From an uncultured cyanobacterium (GTDB lineage: Bacteria; Cyanobacteriota; Cyanobacteriia; PCC-6307; Cyanobiaceae), in assembly GCA_903856805.1 (NCBI GenBank), contig CAIOCZ010000127.1, positions 1 to 52,648 of the forward strand: DNA of 52,648 nt, in the 5' to 3' direction. Below the pieces are notes generated by a model that worked only from the letters and a program-made list of their open reading frames with translations, ran no database searches and was not told the DNA's origin. Numbering within the stretch: position 1 is the stretch's first letter; every line of letters starts with the position of its first letter. The translations under genes and the position numbers were made by a program. Positions 29,270-44,609 of this stretch are shown piece after piece.

Positions 29270-30595
29270 GTGGCCCTTCGTCTTGCTTGCTCCGGTTTGC
29301 CGTTGCGCCTGGGTCTGGCCCTGGGGTTGACCACTGCTCTGGCGCAGCCCATGGGAGTGGGAGCCCTCGCCCCCTCCCCTGTGGTGCGGGTGCTGCTGCA
29401 GGAGGCCCCCAGCCTTGATCTGGCCGCCAGCGGGCCCACCTCCCTGCGCCTGGAGGACAGCCTTGGCCGCACCTTGCTGGAAGTGCGCCCCGGCGACCGT
29501 GTGCTCCTCCGGGGGGACGGCAGTGGCTTCATTGCTGAACTGCTTCAGGGTGATGGCCGTGACCGTCAACTAAGCCTGGCGGCCCGGGAATTGTGGGTGG
29601 AAGCCGAAGCGAACGGTGGCCTGAGTTCCCTGGTCATGTTGCGCCAGCACCGCTATCGGGGCCGGCTGCAGGTGCGGGCCAGCGGGGAGGCTCTGCAGGC
29701 GATCAACCACGTCGACCTCGAGAGCTATCTCACAAGCGTGGTGGGCAGCGAGATGCCCGCCAGCTGGCCCCTGGCGGCGTTGCGCGCCCAGGCAGTCGCC
29801 GCCAGGACCTATGCCCTCACCCAACGGCGTCCCAGCTCGGCCTTCGACCTCCAGGCCAGTGTGGCCAGCCAGATGTACAAGGGGGTGGAGGCCGAGACGG
29901 ACTCCACCCGCGAGGCGGTGGCCAGCACCCGCGCCCAGGTCCTGATGCACGGCAACGGACTGATCAATGCCGTGTTCCACAGCAGCAGCGGCGGGATGAC
30001 CGAAAACAGTGGCGAACTGTGGAGCCGCCAGCTGCCCTACCTGGTGAGCGTTCCCGACTTCGACGAGAACAGCCCGATGCGGCAATGGGAGAAGCGCTTC
30101 GATCCAGGCCAGCTACGGCAGTCGTTTCCCGAAACCGGTGGCGTCAACAGCATCGATGTGCTCCTGGCTTCCAGCTCGGGCCGGATTCGACAGGCACGGG
30201 TGAACGGTCCGTCCGGCAGCCTCGTGCTCACTGGTACCGACCTGCGCAAGCGCCTAGGACTCCGCAGCACGATGGTGCGTTTTCAATTCCAGCTCCCAGG
30301 TCCCGTGACCCCGACGGCAGGGCCTCCGCCCCCGCCGCCCCTGGAGGCCAGCGTGGTGGATTCCGCCAGCGGCAGCGGCGGCCCGCCGGCCCCCCTGGGG
30401 GACACGCCGCCGCGATCAAGGCCTTCGAGCCTGGGGGCCGCCCCGATCCTGGTGGCCCTGGGCCATGGCTTTGGTCATGGCGTGGGCATGAGCCAATGGG
30501 GGGCCTACGGCATGGCCCAGCGCGGTCAGGACTATGCCCAGATCCTCAGCCACTACTACCGAGGGGCCGAGTTGCGGCCCTTTGCGCTGCCCTGA
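29270..30595 (+). CDS. SpoIID/LytB-domain protein (probable amidase enhancer or glycosylase-like)
   Basis: Secreted protein of 441 residues from a GTG at 29270 (a TTG at 29258 adds four). The N-terminus is a signal peptide ([18 protein letters not shown]). The SpoIID domain spans about 130-280: [53 protein letters not shown] and [17 protein letters not shown] Pro-rich linker leads to the conserved C-terminal motif [20 protein letters not shown]. In Bacillus SpoIID is a lytic transglycosylase; many cyanobacteria encode related proteins of unclear role in the cell wall. It lies divergent from rnz, 147 bp away. Confidence 0.9.
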   Translation: MALRLACSGLPLRLGLALGLTTALAQPMGVGALAPSPVVRVLLQEAPSLDLAASGPTSLRLEDSLGRTLLEVRPGDRVLLRGDGSGFIAELLQGDGRDRQLSLAARELWVEAEANGGLSSLVMLRQHRYRGRLQVRASGEALQAINHVDLESYLTSVVGSEMPASWPLAALRAQAVAARTYALTQRRPSSAFDLQASVASQMYKGVEAETDSTREAVASTRAQVLMHGNGLINAVFHSSSGGMTENSGELWSRQLPYLVSVPDFDENSPMRQWEKRFDPGQLRQSFPETGGVNSIDVLLASSSGRIRQARVNGPSGSLVLTGTDLRKRLGLRSTMVRFQFQLPGPVTPTAGPPPPPPLEASVVDSASGSGGPPAPLGDTPPRSRPSSLGAAPILVALGHGFGHGVGMSQWGAYGMAQRGQDYAQILSHYYRGAELRPFALP

Positions 30596-30617
30596 TCGCC
30601 GGCAGCAGTAGCGTTAT

Positions 30618-31436
30618 TTGACCCGCACCCCCGGCGTGAGTTCCGGAGCGTTCCCTCGCCAGCCCCTGGCCCAGCCCGGGATTGACCAGCGTCTGGCGGT
30701 GGACGTCTTGCCGGATGCAGACGCGGTGGCGGCGCGGGTGGCCGAACTGCTGCTGCATGAGCGCCAACAGCGGCCGCAACGGCCCCTGGGCTTGGCCACC
30801 GGCCGCACGATGGAGCCCGTGTATGCGGCCCTGGCCACCCGCTGGGCGGCCCTGTCAGGGGCCGAACGCCAGCGGCTTGCCAAGGGGTGGCAGAGCTTCA
30901 ACCTGGACGAATACGTGGGCCTCGGTCGCCACGATCCCGGGTCCTTTGCGGCCGAGATTGAGGGCCGGCTGGTGGAGCCCCTGGGGTTGAATTGGACGCG
31001 CGTGGGCTTGCCCAATGGCCTGGCGCCCGATCCCGTTGCCGAAGCCCACCGCTACGGCGCCTCAGTCCAGGCTGCAGGGGGCATCGGCTTGCAATTGCTG
31101 GGCTTGGGCCTCAATGGCCACGTGGGTTTCAACGAACCCCCCTGTGAGGCCCACCAACCCTGTCACGCGCTCCGTCTGTCTTCCGACACCCGAGCGGCCA
31201 ACGCGGGCGCCTTCGGCGGGGTGATCAGCGCCGTGCCCGAGAGGGCGATCACGCTCGGTATGGCTGAGATCCTGGCGGCCGAGCGCATCGTGCTTGTGGT
31301 CACCGGCCCCACCAAGGCGAGGGTGTTGCAGCGCCTGCTGAACGAACCCCCGAACCGGGAGCTGCCGGCCAGTTGGCTCCAGCGACACCCGTCCACCCTG
31401 GTGATCGTCGATGAGGCCGCCTGGAACGGCGGCTGA
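30618..31436 (+). CDS. nagB: glucosamine-6-phosphate deaminase
   Basis: Converts glucosamine 6-phosphate to fructose 6-phosphate and ammonia. The product has 272 residues from a TTG at 30618; a GTG at 30636 is possible. PLGLATGRTMEPVYAAL is the phosphate loop. FNLDEYVGLGRHDPGSF holds the catalytic aspartate and LGLGLNGHVGFNEPPCEAH the catalytic His/Glu. ERAITLGMAEILAAERIVLV closes the fold. The last residues EAAWNGG are encoded inside a long palindrome (31412-31468) and match the end of YebC exactly. It follows the SpoIID gene by 22 bp and converges with yebC. Confidence 0.92.
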   Translation: MTRTPGVSSGAFPRQPLAQPGIDQRLAVDVLPDADAVAARVAELLLHERQQRPQRPLGLATGRTMEPVYAALATRWAALSGAERQRLAKGWQSFNLDEYVGLGRHDPGSFAAEIEGRLVEPLGLNWTRVGLPNGLAPDPVAEAHRYGASVQAAGGIGLQLLGLGLNGHVGFNEPPCEAHQPCHALRLSSDTRAANAGAFGGVISAVPERAITLGMAEILAAERIVLVVTGPTKARVLQRLLNEPPNRELPASWLQRHPSTLVIVDEAAWNGG

Positions 31437-31468
31437 AACCGTTTCAGCCGCCGTTCCAGGCGGCCTCA
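31412..31468. repeat. perfect 28-bp-arm palindrome joining the 3' ends of nagB and yebC
   Basis: The arms 31412-31439 and 31441-31468 are exact inverse complements, around a single base at 31440. The left arm encodes the C-terminal EAAWNGG and stop of nagB; the right arm, read on the other strand, encodes the same EAAWNGG and stop of yebC with identical codons. The stops are 7 bases apart. Neither side has a U-tract, so it does not look like a standard terminator. Confidence 0.97.
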
Positions 31469-32223
31469 AACAGGTCGTCTTCAGCCTCCAGATTCGCCGT
31501 GACACTGCGCACGTCTTCAAGCTCGTCAATCGCATCCAGCATCCTCAGGCAGGACCGCAGGCTGTCTGGATCCTCAAGGCGACAAGGGCTGGCGGCAATC
31601 CAGCGATGCTCCCAACTCAGAACCGGCAATCCCTGGCGGCGCAGGCCATCCTGCAGAGCTTCCAGGTCGGCATAGGGAGCGATGACGTCGGCGCCTTCCC
31701 CATCGACGCTGTAGCTCAGCACCGACGGGCCTCCAGCTTCCTCCAGGGCCAGCAACTGCTCCAGCAGTTCCTCCTCCTCCAGGCCGGCCTGGTCGAGGCG
31801 CGCCACCGAGCGCTGCTCGAAGAGATAGCTGACGCAGCCGGTTTCTCCGAGGTTGCCGCCATGTTTATTGAAGGCCAGGCGCAGGTCAGCGGCGGTGCGA
31901 TTGCGATTGTCCGTGAACGCCTCGATTAGGACTGCCACACCGCCGGCTCCATAGCCCTCATAGCGGATCGATTCGAACTGATCTCCGTCTCCCCCACCCT
32001 GGCCGGAGCCCTTGGCGATCGCCCGTTCGATATTGGCGTTGGGAACGCCTGCCGCCTTGGCTTTTTCAATCGCCGTACGCAACTGGAAGTTGCCCGCTGG
32101 ATCGGCCCCTCCCCGGGCCGCCACCGTGATCTCCCGCCCCAAACGGGTGAACACCGCCCCCCGCTTGGCATCCACCACCGCCTTTGTGCGCTTGATCTGG
32201 GCCCATTTACTGTGGCCGGCCAT
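31444..32223 (-). CDS. yebC: YebC/PmpR (TACO1) family protein
   Basis: The product has 259 residues. [20 protein letters not shown] is the family start, followed by [60 protein letters not shown] and [20 protein letters not shown]. Members were annotated as transcription regulators, but mitochondrial TACO1 and bacterial YebC have also been tied to translation, especially of proline stretches. The C-terminal EAAWNGG comes from the palindrome shared with nagB. It is followed by a 62-bp gap to truB in the upstream direction, containing a repeated TTCAACCCG motif. Confidence 0.94.
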   Translation of the reverse strand: MAGHSKWAQIKRTKAVVDAKRGAVFTRLGREITVAARGGADPAGNFQLRTAIEKAKAAGVPNANIERAIAKGSGQGGGDGDQFESIRYEGYGAGGVAVLIEAFTDNRNRTAADLRLAFNKHGGNLGETGCVSYLFEQRSVARLDQAGLEEEELLEQLLALEEAGGPSVLSYSVDGEGADVIAPYADLEALQDGLRRQGLPVLSWEHRWIAASPCRLEDPDSLRSCLRMLDAIDELEDVRSVTANLEAEDDLFEAAWNGG

Positions 32224-32285
32224 CGGAATGAGGAGAGAATCAATGGGGGGAGGAAGAGGAACCGCAGCGGTTCAACCCGGGCCGT

Positions 32286-33230
32286 TCAACCCGCGGCATT
32301 GAACACCAGTCGGGGGCGCAACAGTCCACCTCCATCGGCCAGGGCAATGCCGGCCAGGATGCCATCCACCCCAATGATCGCAACCGCCTGATCCACCCCC
32401 AAGGGCCCCTGGGCCTCCAGGGGCCGCCCACAGCGCCAGGAATGCAGCTGGCCAGGCTCGAGGAGCTGGCGGGGGAGAGACCCCAGGGCCTGGAGGGGAT
32501 CCAGCAACGGGGGAGGGGGGGCCAGATCCAACCGGGCCAGGGGCACCGCCTGGGTGAGGTCGAAGCCGAGCGCCGCGGTGCGCCTCAGCTGCGCCAGGGC
32601 ACCACCACAGCCGAGGGCCTCTCCCAGGTCCCTGGCAAGGGCGCGGATGTAGGTGCCGGCGGAGCACCGAACCGCCAGTTCTAAGCGTCCACGGGCTCCG
32701 TCCCAACCAAGCAGCTCCAGGCTCTCGATCACGATGGGCCTGGGGGCCAGGGCGATGGTTTCCCCCCGCCGTGCCCGCACGTAGGCGCGCTCGCCATCGA
32801 CGTGAACCGCTGACACCTGGGGCGGCCGCTGCAGCACAGTCCCCCGCCAGGGGGCGAGGAGCTCCTCCAGCTGCTCCAGGCTCAAGGGAGGGACGGGGCA
32901 CCGTTCCAGCACCTCCCCCTCCAGGTCGTCCGTGCTGGTTCTCACCCCAAGCTGGACGACGCCGCTGTAGGCCTTATCACCAACCAGATAGGGCAGCAAA
33001 CGCGTCGCCGGCCCAATGGCAATCGGCAGGACTCCGGTGACGGCCGGATCCAGGGTGCCGCCATGGCCGACGCGACGGAGGCCGTAGGCACGTCGAACCT
33101 GGCTGACGCAGGTATGGGAGGTGGGGCCAGCAGGCTTATCGACCACCAAAAAACCCCAGGGATCGGGGGGGAGAACTGCCTCCGGTCCCTGGGCACTCAT
33201 TGGGTCGGGCGACAGCCTGGAAGGATCCAT
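32286..33230 (-). CDS. truB: tRNA pseudouridine(55) synthase TruB
   Basis: Makes pseudouridine 55 in the T-arm of tRNAs. The product has 314 residues from the ATG at 33230; a second ATG at 33200 is equally plausible. GFLVVDKPAGPTSHTCVSQV is the start motif, and RVGHGGTLDPAVTGVLPIAI carries the catalytic aspartate. DKAYSGVVQLGVRTSTDDLE and CSAGTYIRALARDLGEALGC are further family motifs. A C-terminal PUA-like domain is present (ALGSLPRQLLEPGQL). It lies between yebC and the ribosomal genes rpmA-rplU on the same strand. Confidence 0.95.
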   Translation of the reverse strand: MDPSRLSPDPMSAQGPEAVLPPDPWGFLVVDKPAGPTSHTCVSQVRRAYGLRRVGHGGTLDPAVTGVLPIAIGPATRLLPYLVGDKAYSGVVQLGVRTSTDDLEGEVLERCPVPPLSLEQLEELLAPWRGTVLQRPPQVSAVHVDGERAYVRARRGETIALAPRPIVIESLELLGWDGARGRLELAVRCSAGTYIRALARDLGEALGCGGALAQLRRTAALGFDLTQAVPLARLDLAPPPPLLDPLQALGSLPRQLLEPGQLHSWRCGRPLEAQGPLGVDQAVAIIGVDGILAGIALADGGGLLRPRLVFNAAG

Positions 33231-33402
33231 GGAGCGGCCTGGGGAGGGGAGCTGGGCGGCTTGGCGAGGCTGATCCCGCCGCCTTCCGGTGGGCCAGGGC
33301 TAGGACAAAAATCCGCCCCTCAAGGCCACTCTGCAGGGCGAGCAGCCCAATCAGACCAGAAGTGCCGAGCTCTCAGGCCAGGAATGAGCCCCGGGCAGAA
33401 GT

Positions 33403-33429
33403 CAAACCAAAGCCACAGTCAGAGTGGCT
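33403..33429 (-). terminator. candidate terminator downstream of rpmA
   Basis: On the minus strand AGCCAC-TCTGACT-GTGGCT forms a 6-bp stem followed by the T-rich stretch TTGGTTTG, 36 bases after the rpmA stop. It would separate rplU-rpmA from truB. The stem is short, so this is tentative. The remainder of the 235-bp gap (33231-33465) shows no gene. Confidence 0.4.
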
Positions 33430-33465
33430 CAGGTCATCGAGCTGCGGCGAAGGCGGTCGGGCCGC

Positions 33466-33723
33466 TCAGGCGATGTTGATGCGCTTGCGGGTGCGCAGGT
33501 CCCGCTTGATCGTGTCAAACGCGACCACGCCATCAACCAGTGCAAAGAGGGTGTCATCGGAACCGCGTCCCACGTTCAAGCCAGGCAGCACGGAGGTGCC
33601 ACGCTGACGGATCAGGATTGAACCTGCGGTGACGGTTTCACCACCAAAGGCCTTGACACCAAGCCGCTTGGAGTTGGAGTCGCGACCGTTGCGGGTGGAA
33701 CCCGTGCCTTTCTTGTGGGCCAT
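33466..33723 (-). CDS. rpmA: 50S ribosomal protein L27
   Basis: Ribosomal protein near the peptidyl-transferase centre, 85 residues. [20 protein letters not shown], then [40 protein letters not shown], is full-length L27. The N-terminus begins directly with AHKKG, without the Bacillus-type prepeptide. It follows rplU by 46 bp on the same strand. Confidence 0.97.
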   Translation of the reverse strand: MAHKKGTGSTRNGRDSNSKRLGVKAFGGETVTAGSILIRQRGTSVLPGLNVGRGSDDTLFALVDGVVAFDTIKRDLRTRKRINIA

Positions 33724-33769
33724 GGAGTGGGGGGGAAATGAAAGTGGATGGAGAAGGGCGTAACTGGGA

Positions 33770-34123
33770 TCAGACGATCGCTTTGCCGCTCACCGAGATC
33801 GACTGCACCATCACGCGGGTGAGCTCCTGGCGGTGACCGTTCTTGCGACGGGTCTTCTTCTTGGGGCGCATCTTGTACACGATCAATTTGGGCCCCCGGC
33901 GATGGGCCATCACCTTGAGCTCCACGGTCGCCCCCGTGACGTAGGGCTGGCCGATGACGGTGCCTTCGCTGTCTTTCACCAGCAGAACCTGATCAAGGAC
34001 CACGGTGCTATCCACCTCCGCCGCAAGGCGGTCCAGGTCGACGTAGCGGTTGGGCTGCAGCAAGAACTGCTGTCCGGAGGCCTCCACGATGGCGTAGCCG
34101 GATTGGATCGGGGTGTCAGTCAT
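33770..34123 (-). CDS. rplU: 50S ribosomal protein L21
   Basis: The product has 117 residues from the ATG at 34123. [20 protein letters not shown] is the L21 start, followed by [20 protein letters not shown] and the basic C-terminal motif [20 protein letters not shown]. The frame is open to 34177, but the added residues are not conserved. It leads the rplU-rpmA pair and diverges from kaiA across 196 bp. This arrangement next to kaiA also occurs in other picocyanobacteria, as far as I recall. Confidence 0.96.
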   Translation of the reverse strand: MTDTPIQSGYAIVEASGQQFLLQPNRYVDLDRLAAEVDSTVVLDQVLLVKDSEGTVIGQPYVTGATVELKVMAHRRGPKLIVYKMRPKKKTRRKNGHRQELTRVMVQSISVSGKAIV

Positions 34124-34319
34124 GCACTCAGGGGCGTGGCCAGGCTGGTCAAGTTCCGAAGACCACCCGTCCCGCAAGGGGAGCGGAGGCCGCCGGGCCT
34201 TGGCCCATTGAGCCTGGACTCACGACAATCAGAAGACAAACAAAGATCCTCACGCTACGAGCCGCCATTCGTCAACATCTGGACAGTTGGGGGGGACCGA
34301 TCCCCTGTTGACGCGGTTC

Positions 34320-35180
34320 ATGCCGGATCCCGCCCTCACCATTGCCTCCCTGGTTCAGGACCCGAACCTGACCGAGGCCAGTGCCAGCTCGTTGCGCGGC
34401 GGGCGCTACCAGCTGGTGCCGCTCGATCACCAAAGCGATCCTGTCGCAACCTTGGACCAACGCAGGGAGGAGTTCGACGCCCTGCTGCTCGAGCAGGGAA
34501 CCCTGACGCCGACCACGCAGCGCGCCTTGGTGGAGCGAGGTTTGCTGCTGCCGGCGGTGGTGGTGATGGCGGAGGCAAGCGATCAAGTGGAGTTCCACGA
34601 TGCGGAAGTCCACCTCAACGCCGACCAGCTGGAGCAGCTGAGCTACAGCTTCGATGCCGCGGTCTCACGCTTTCTGCGGCGGGGCATGCCGGCATCCGGC
34701 ATGCTGACCGCCGTGGGGTCCGCAAATCCGCCGGATGCCTGGAAGCTGGCCAACCGACTCAAGGACCGGCTCGGGTATTTGGGGGTGTACTACAAACGGG
34801 ACCCCTCCCGCTTCCTGAGGAACCTCCAGGAAGACGAGCGACAAGAGCTTCTTCAATCGCTCACCCGCACGTACAGCCAATTACTGATCAGTTATTTCCG
34901 GGATCCCACCACCACCAATCAGGCCCTGGAAAACTTCGTGAACACGGCATTTTTCAGCGATCTGCCCATTACCCGCACGGTTGAAATCCACATGAATTTA
35001 ATTGATGGGTTTTGGAAACAACTAGAACTTGAAGGTCATAAAAAAGACTTTCTTCAAGATTACCGGCTGACCCTGCTGGACGTGATGGCCCATCTTTGTG
35101 AAATGTATCGGCGTTCGATCCCAGCCGATGTCCCCATTCCAGAAGCAGCCGTTCAGCCCCTTACCCTGGAGATCCCCTGA
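34320..35180 (+). CDS. kaiA: circadian clock protein KaiA
   Basis: Clock component that stimulates KaiC autophosphorylation. From the ATG at 34320 it has 286 residues, close to the S. elongatus KaiA length. The N-terminal pseudo-receiver domain (to ~130) is poorly conserved. The C-terminal four-helix KaiC-binding domain is well conserved: [63 protein letters not shown] at 34287 would add 11 residues. GC content falls sharply within the C-terminal half. The stop is one base before the kaiB start, so the genes form one operon. Confidence 0.96.
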   Translation: MPDPALTIASLVQDPNLTEASASSLRGGRYQLVPLDHQSDPVATLDQRREEFDALLLEQGTLTPTTQRALVERGLLLPAVVVMAEASDQVEFHDAEVHLNADQLEQLSYSFDAAVSRFLRRGMPASGMLTAVGSANPPDAWKLANRLKDRLGYLGVYYKRDPSRFLRNLQEDERQELLQSLTRTYSQLLISYFRDPTTTNQALENFVNTAFFSDLPITRTVEIHMNLIDGFWKQLELEGHKKDFLQDYRLTLLDVMAHLCEMYRRSIPADVPIPEAAVQPLTLEIP

Positions 35181-35181
35181 G

Positions 35182-35556
35182 ATGACCCAACGGAAGACCT
35201 ACATCTTGAAGCTCTACGTGGCAGGAAACACGCCAAATTCAATGCGCGCCCTCAAAACCTTGCGCAATATCCTCGAAACCGAATTCCGAGGAATTTATGC
35301 ACTCAAGGTGATCGATGTACTTAAAAACCCCCAACTAGCTGAAGAAGACAAAATCCTGGCCACTCCTACCTTGGCCAAGATTCTGCCTCCTCCAGTACGT
35401 CGCATTATTGGTGACCTTTCTGACCGGGAACGCGTGCTGATCGGCCTTGACCTGCTCTACGAGGAACTCAACGAAGAAACCTTTGGCTACCAGGACGATC
35501 CCATGCTGCCTGAGCCATCGGTCACGCCAAGCGACACAGCAGCGGACGATCCTTGA
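35182..35556 (+). CDS. kaiB: circadian clock protein KaiB
   Basis: Fold-switching clock protein that binds KaiC and sequesters KaiA at night. The ATG at 35182 gives 124 residues; S. elongatus KaiB has 102. The conserved thioredoxin-like part is complete: [60 protein letters not shown] and [20 protein letters not shown]. The final ~25 residues are an acidic, Pro-rich tail ([14 protein letters not shown]). It lies one base after kaiA and 69 bp before kaiC. Confidence 0.97.
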   Translation: MTQRKTYILKLYVAGNTPNSMRALKTLRNILETEFRGIYALKVIDVLKNPQLAEEDKILATPTLAKILPPPVRRIIGDLSDRERVLIGLDLLYEELNEETFGYQDDPMLPEPSVTPSDTAADDP

Positions 35557-35625
35557 TCTCCAGCTGCCCCAGCAATCACCCCACCCACCAGCCCCCGCTC
35601 CTTCCTCCGTTTTCAGGCCGTTTCG

Positions 35626-37176
35626 ATGCAGGAATCCAGTCTCGCCAACAGCCAAGGCGGCACATCACAGATGCAGGTCCAGAAGCTTCCCACCGGCATC
35701 GAGGGGTTCGATGACATTTGCCATGGAGGCCTGCCGATCGGTCGTTCGACCCTCATCAGCGGCACCTCCGGGACAGGCAAAACGGTTCTTTCCCTGAACT
35801 TTCTCCACAACGGCATTCGCCAGTTCAACGAACCTGGAATCTTTGTGACCTTTGAGGAATCCCCATTGGATATCCTCCGCAATGCCGCCAGTTTTGGCTG
35901 GAACCTTCAGGAAATGGTTGAACAGGATAAATTATTTCTCCTTGATGCATCACCTGATCCAGAGGGACAGGACGTAGCCGGTAGTTTTGACCTGTCGGGA
36001 TTGATTGAAAGAATCAACTACGCTATCCGTAAATATAAGGCGAAGCGGGTTGCTATTGATTCCATCACCGCGGTGTTCCAGCAATACGATGCCGTCTCCG
36101 TGGTAAGGCGGGAGATTTTTCGATTAATCGCCAGGCTCAAAGAAATTGGCGTCACCACGGTAATGACTACGGAACGCATCGACGAATATGGGCCGATTGC
36201 CCGCTACGGCGTGGAGGAATTTGTTAGCGACAATGTAGTTATCTTGCGTAATGTTTTGGAGGGTGAACGACGACGGCGGACGGTGGAAATCCTCAAACTG
36301 CGTGGTACCACCCACATGAAAGGTGAATTCCCCTTCACCATGGGACGCCATGGCATGAGCATCTTCCCATTAGGGGCGATGCGACTCACCCAGCGCAGCT
36401 CGAATGTCCGTCTCAGCTCGGGAGTGCCTCGCCTCGATGAAATGTGTGGCGGTGGCTTCTTCAAAGATTCCATCATCTTGGCGACAGGCGCCACCGGTAC
36501 TGGCAAAACACTGCTGGTCAGCAAATTCATCGAAGATGCCTGCCGCAGCAAAGAACGGGCGATCCTCTTTGCCTACGAAGAATCCAGGGCCCAGCTGCTC
36601 CGCAACGCCACCAGCTGGGGAATCGATTTCGAGCAGATGGAGCAGGATGGTCTCCTCAAGATCATCTGCGCCTATCCGGAGTCGACAGGGCTTGAAGATC
36701 ACCTACAAATCATTAAAACTGAAATCAGCGAGTTCAAACCTTCTCGGATGGCAATCGATTCACTCTCTGCCTTGGCACGAGGCGTTAGCCATAATGCATT
36801 CCGCCAGTTTGTGATTGGTGTTACAGGATACGCCAAGCAGGAGGAGATTGCCGGCTTCTTCACAAACACATCCGAGGAGTTTATGGGAAGTCACTCAATC
36901 ACAGACTCCCATATCTCCACCATTACTGACACGATTCTCATGCTTCAATACGTCGAGATTCGCGGCGAAATGGCCCGAGCCTTGAATGTCTTTAAAATGA
37001 GAGGATCCTGGCACGACAAAGGCATTCGGGAATTTATTATCACTAGCAATGGTCCTGAGATTAAAGATTCGTTCGCAAACTTTGAACGGATCATTAGTGG
37101 AGTTCCCCATCGGATCACAAGTGACGAACGGAGCGAGCTATCGCGAATCGTTCGTAGTGTAGAAAGCGAAGGGTAG
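35626..37176 (+). CDS. kaiC: circadian clock protein KaiC
   Basis: Central clock ATPase/kinase/phosphatase; a double-RecA hexamer. The product has 516 residues. The CI Walker A is GTSGTGKT at 46-53 and the CII Walker A GATGTGKT at 288-295. The CI catalytic glutamates are in TFEESPLDI. In CII the phosphorylation sites S431 and T432 and the neighbouring T426 fall in SITDSHIST at exactly the S. elongatus numbering. The C-terminal tail that KaiA binds is present and ends SELSRIVRSVESEG. A full oscillator is therefore encoded. It converges with rlmN, 29 bp away. Confidence 0.98.
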   Translation: MQESSLANSQGGTSQMQVQKLPTGIEGFDDICHGGLPIGRSTLISGTSGTGKTVLSLNFLHNGIRQFNEPGIFVTFEESPLDILRNAASFGWNLQEMVEQDKLFLLDASPDPEGQDVAGSFDLSGLIERINYAIRKYKAKRVAIDSITAVFQQYDAVSVVRREIFRLIARLKEIGVTTVMTTERIDEYGPIARYGVEEFVSDNVVILRNVLEGERRRRTVEILKLRGTTHMKGEFPFTMGRHGMSIFPLGAMRLTQRSSNVRLSSGVPRLDEMCGGGFFKDSIILATGATGTGKTLLVSKFIEDACRSKERAILFAYEESRAQLLRNATSWGIDFEQMEQDGLLKIICAYPESTGLEDHLQIIKTEISEFKPSRMAIDSLSALARGVSHNAFRQFVIGVTGYAKQEEIAGFFTNTSEEFMGSHSITDSHISTITDTILMLQYVEIRGEMARALNVFKMRGSWHDKGIREFIITSNGPEIKDSFANFERIISGVPHRITSDERSELSRIVRSVESEG

Positions 37177-37205
37177 GGAGCACCCAGGCTCTCTAGCTTC
37201 GCACC

Positions 37206-44551
<7,346 letters not shown>

Positions 44552-44609
44552 AGCAGGGGCGCGGAAATCGTGAAATAGGGGAGAAGACGATCAGTAATCC
44601 TGAGAGTGC

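Noticed and set aside
32262-32300. TTCAACCCG direct repeat between yebC and truB, considered as a tRNA T-arm or attachment site
   Set aside because: There is no cloverleaf around it and no integrase nearby; it is a short chance or slippage repeat.
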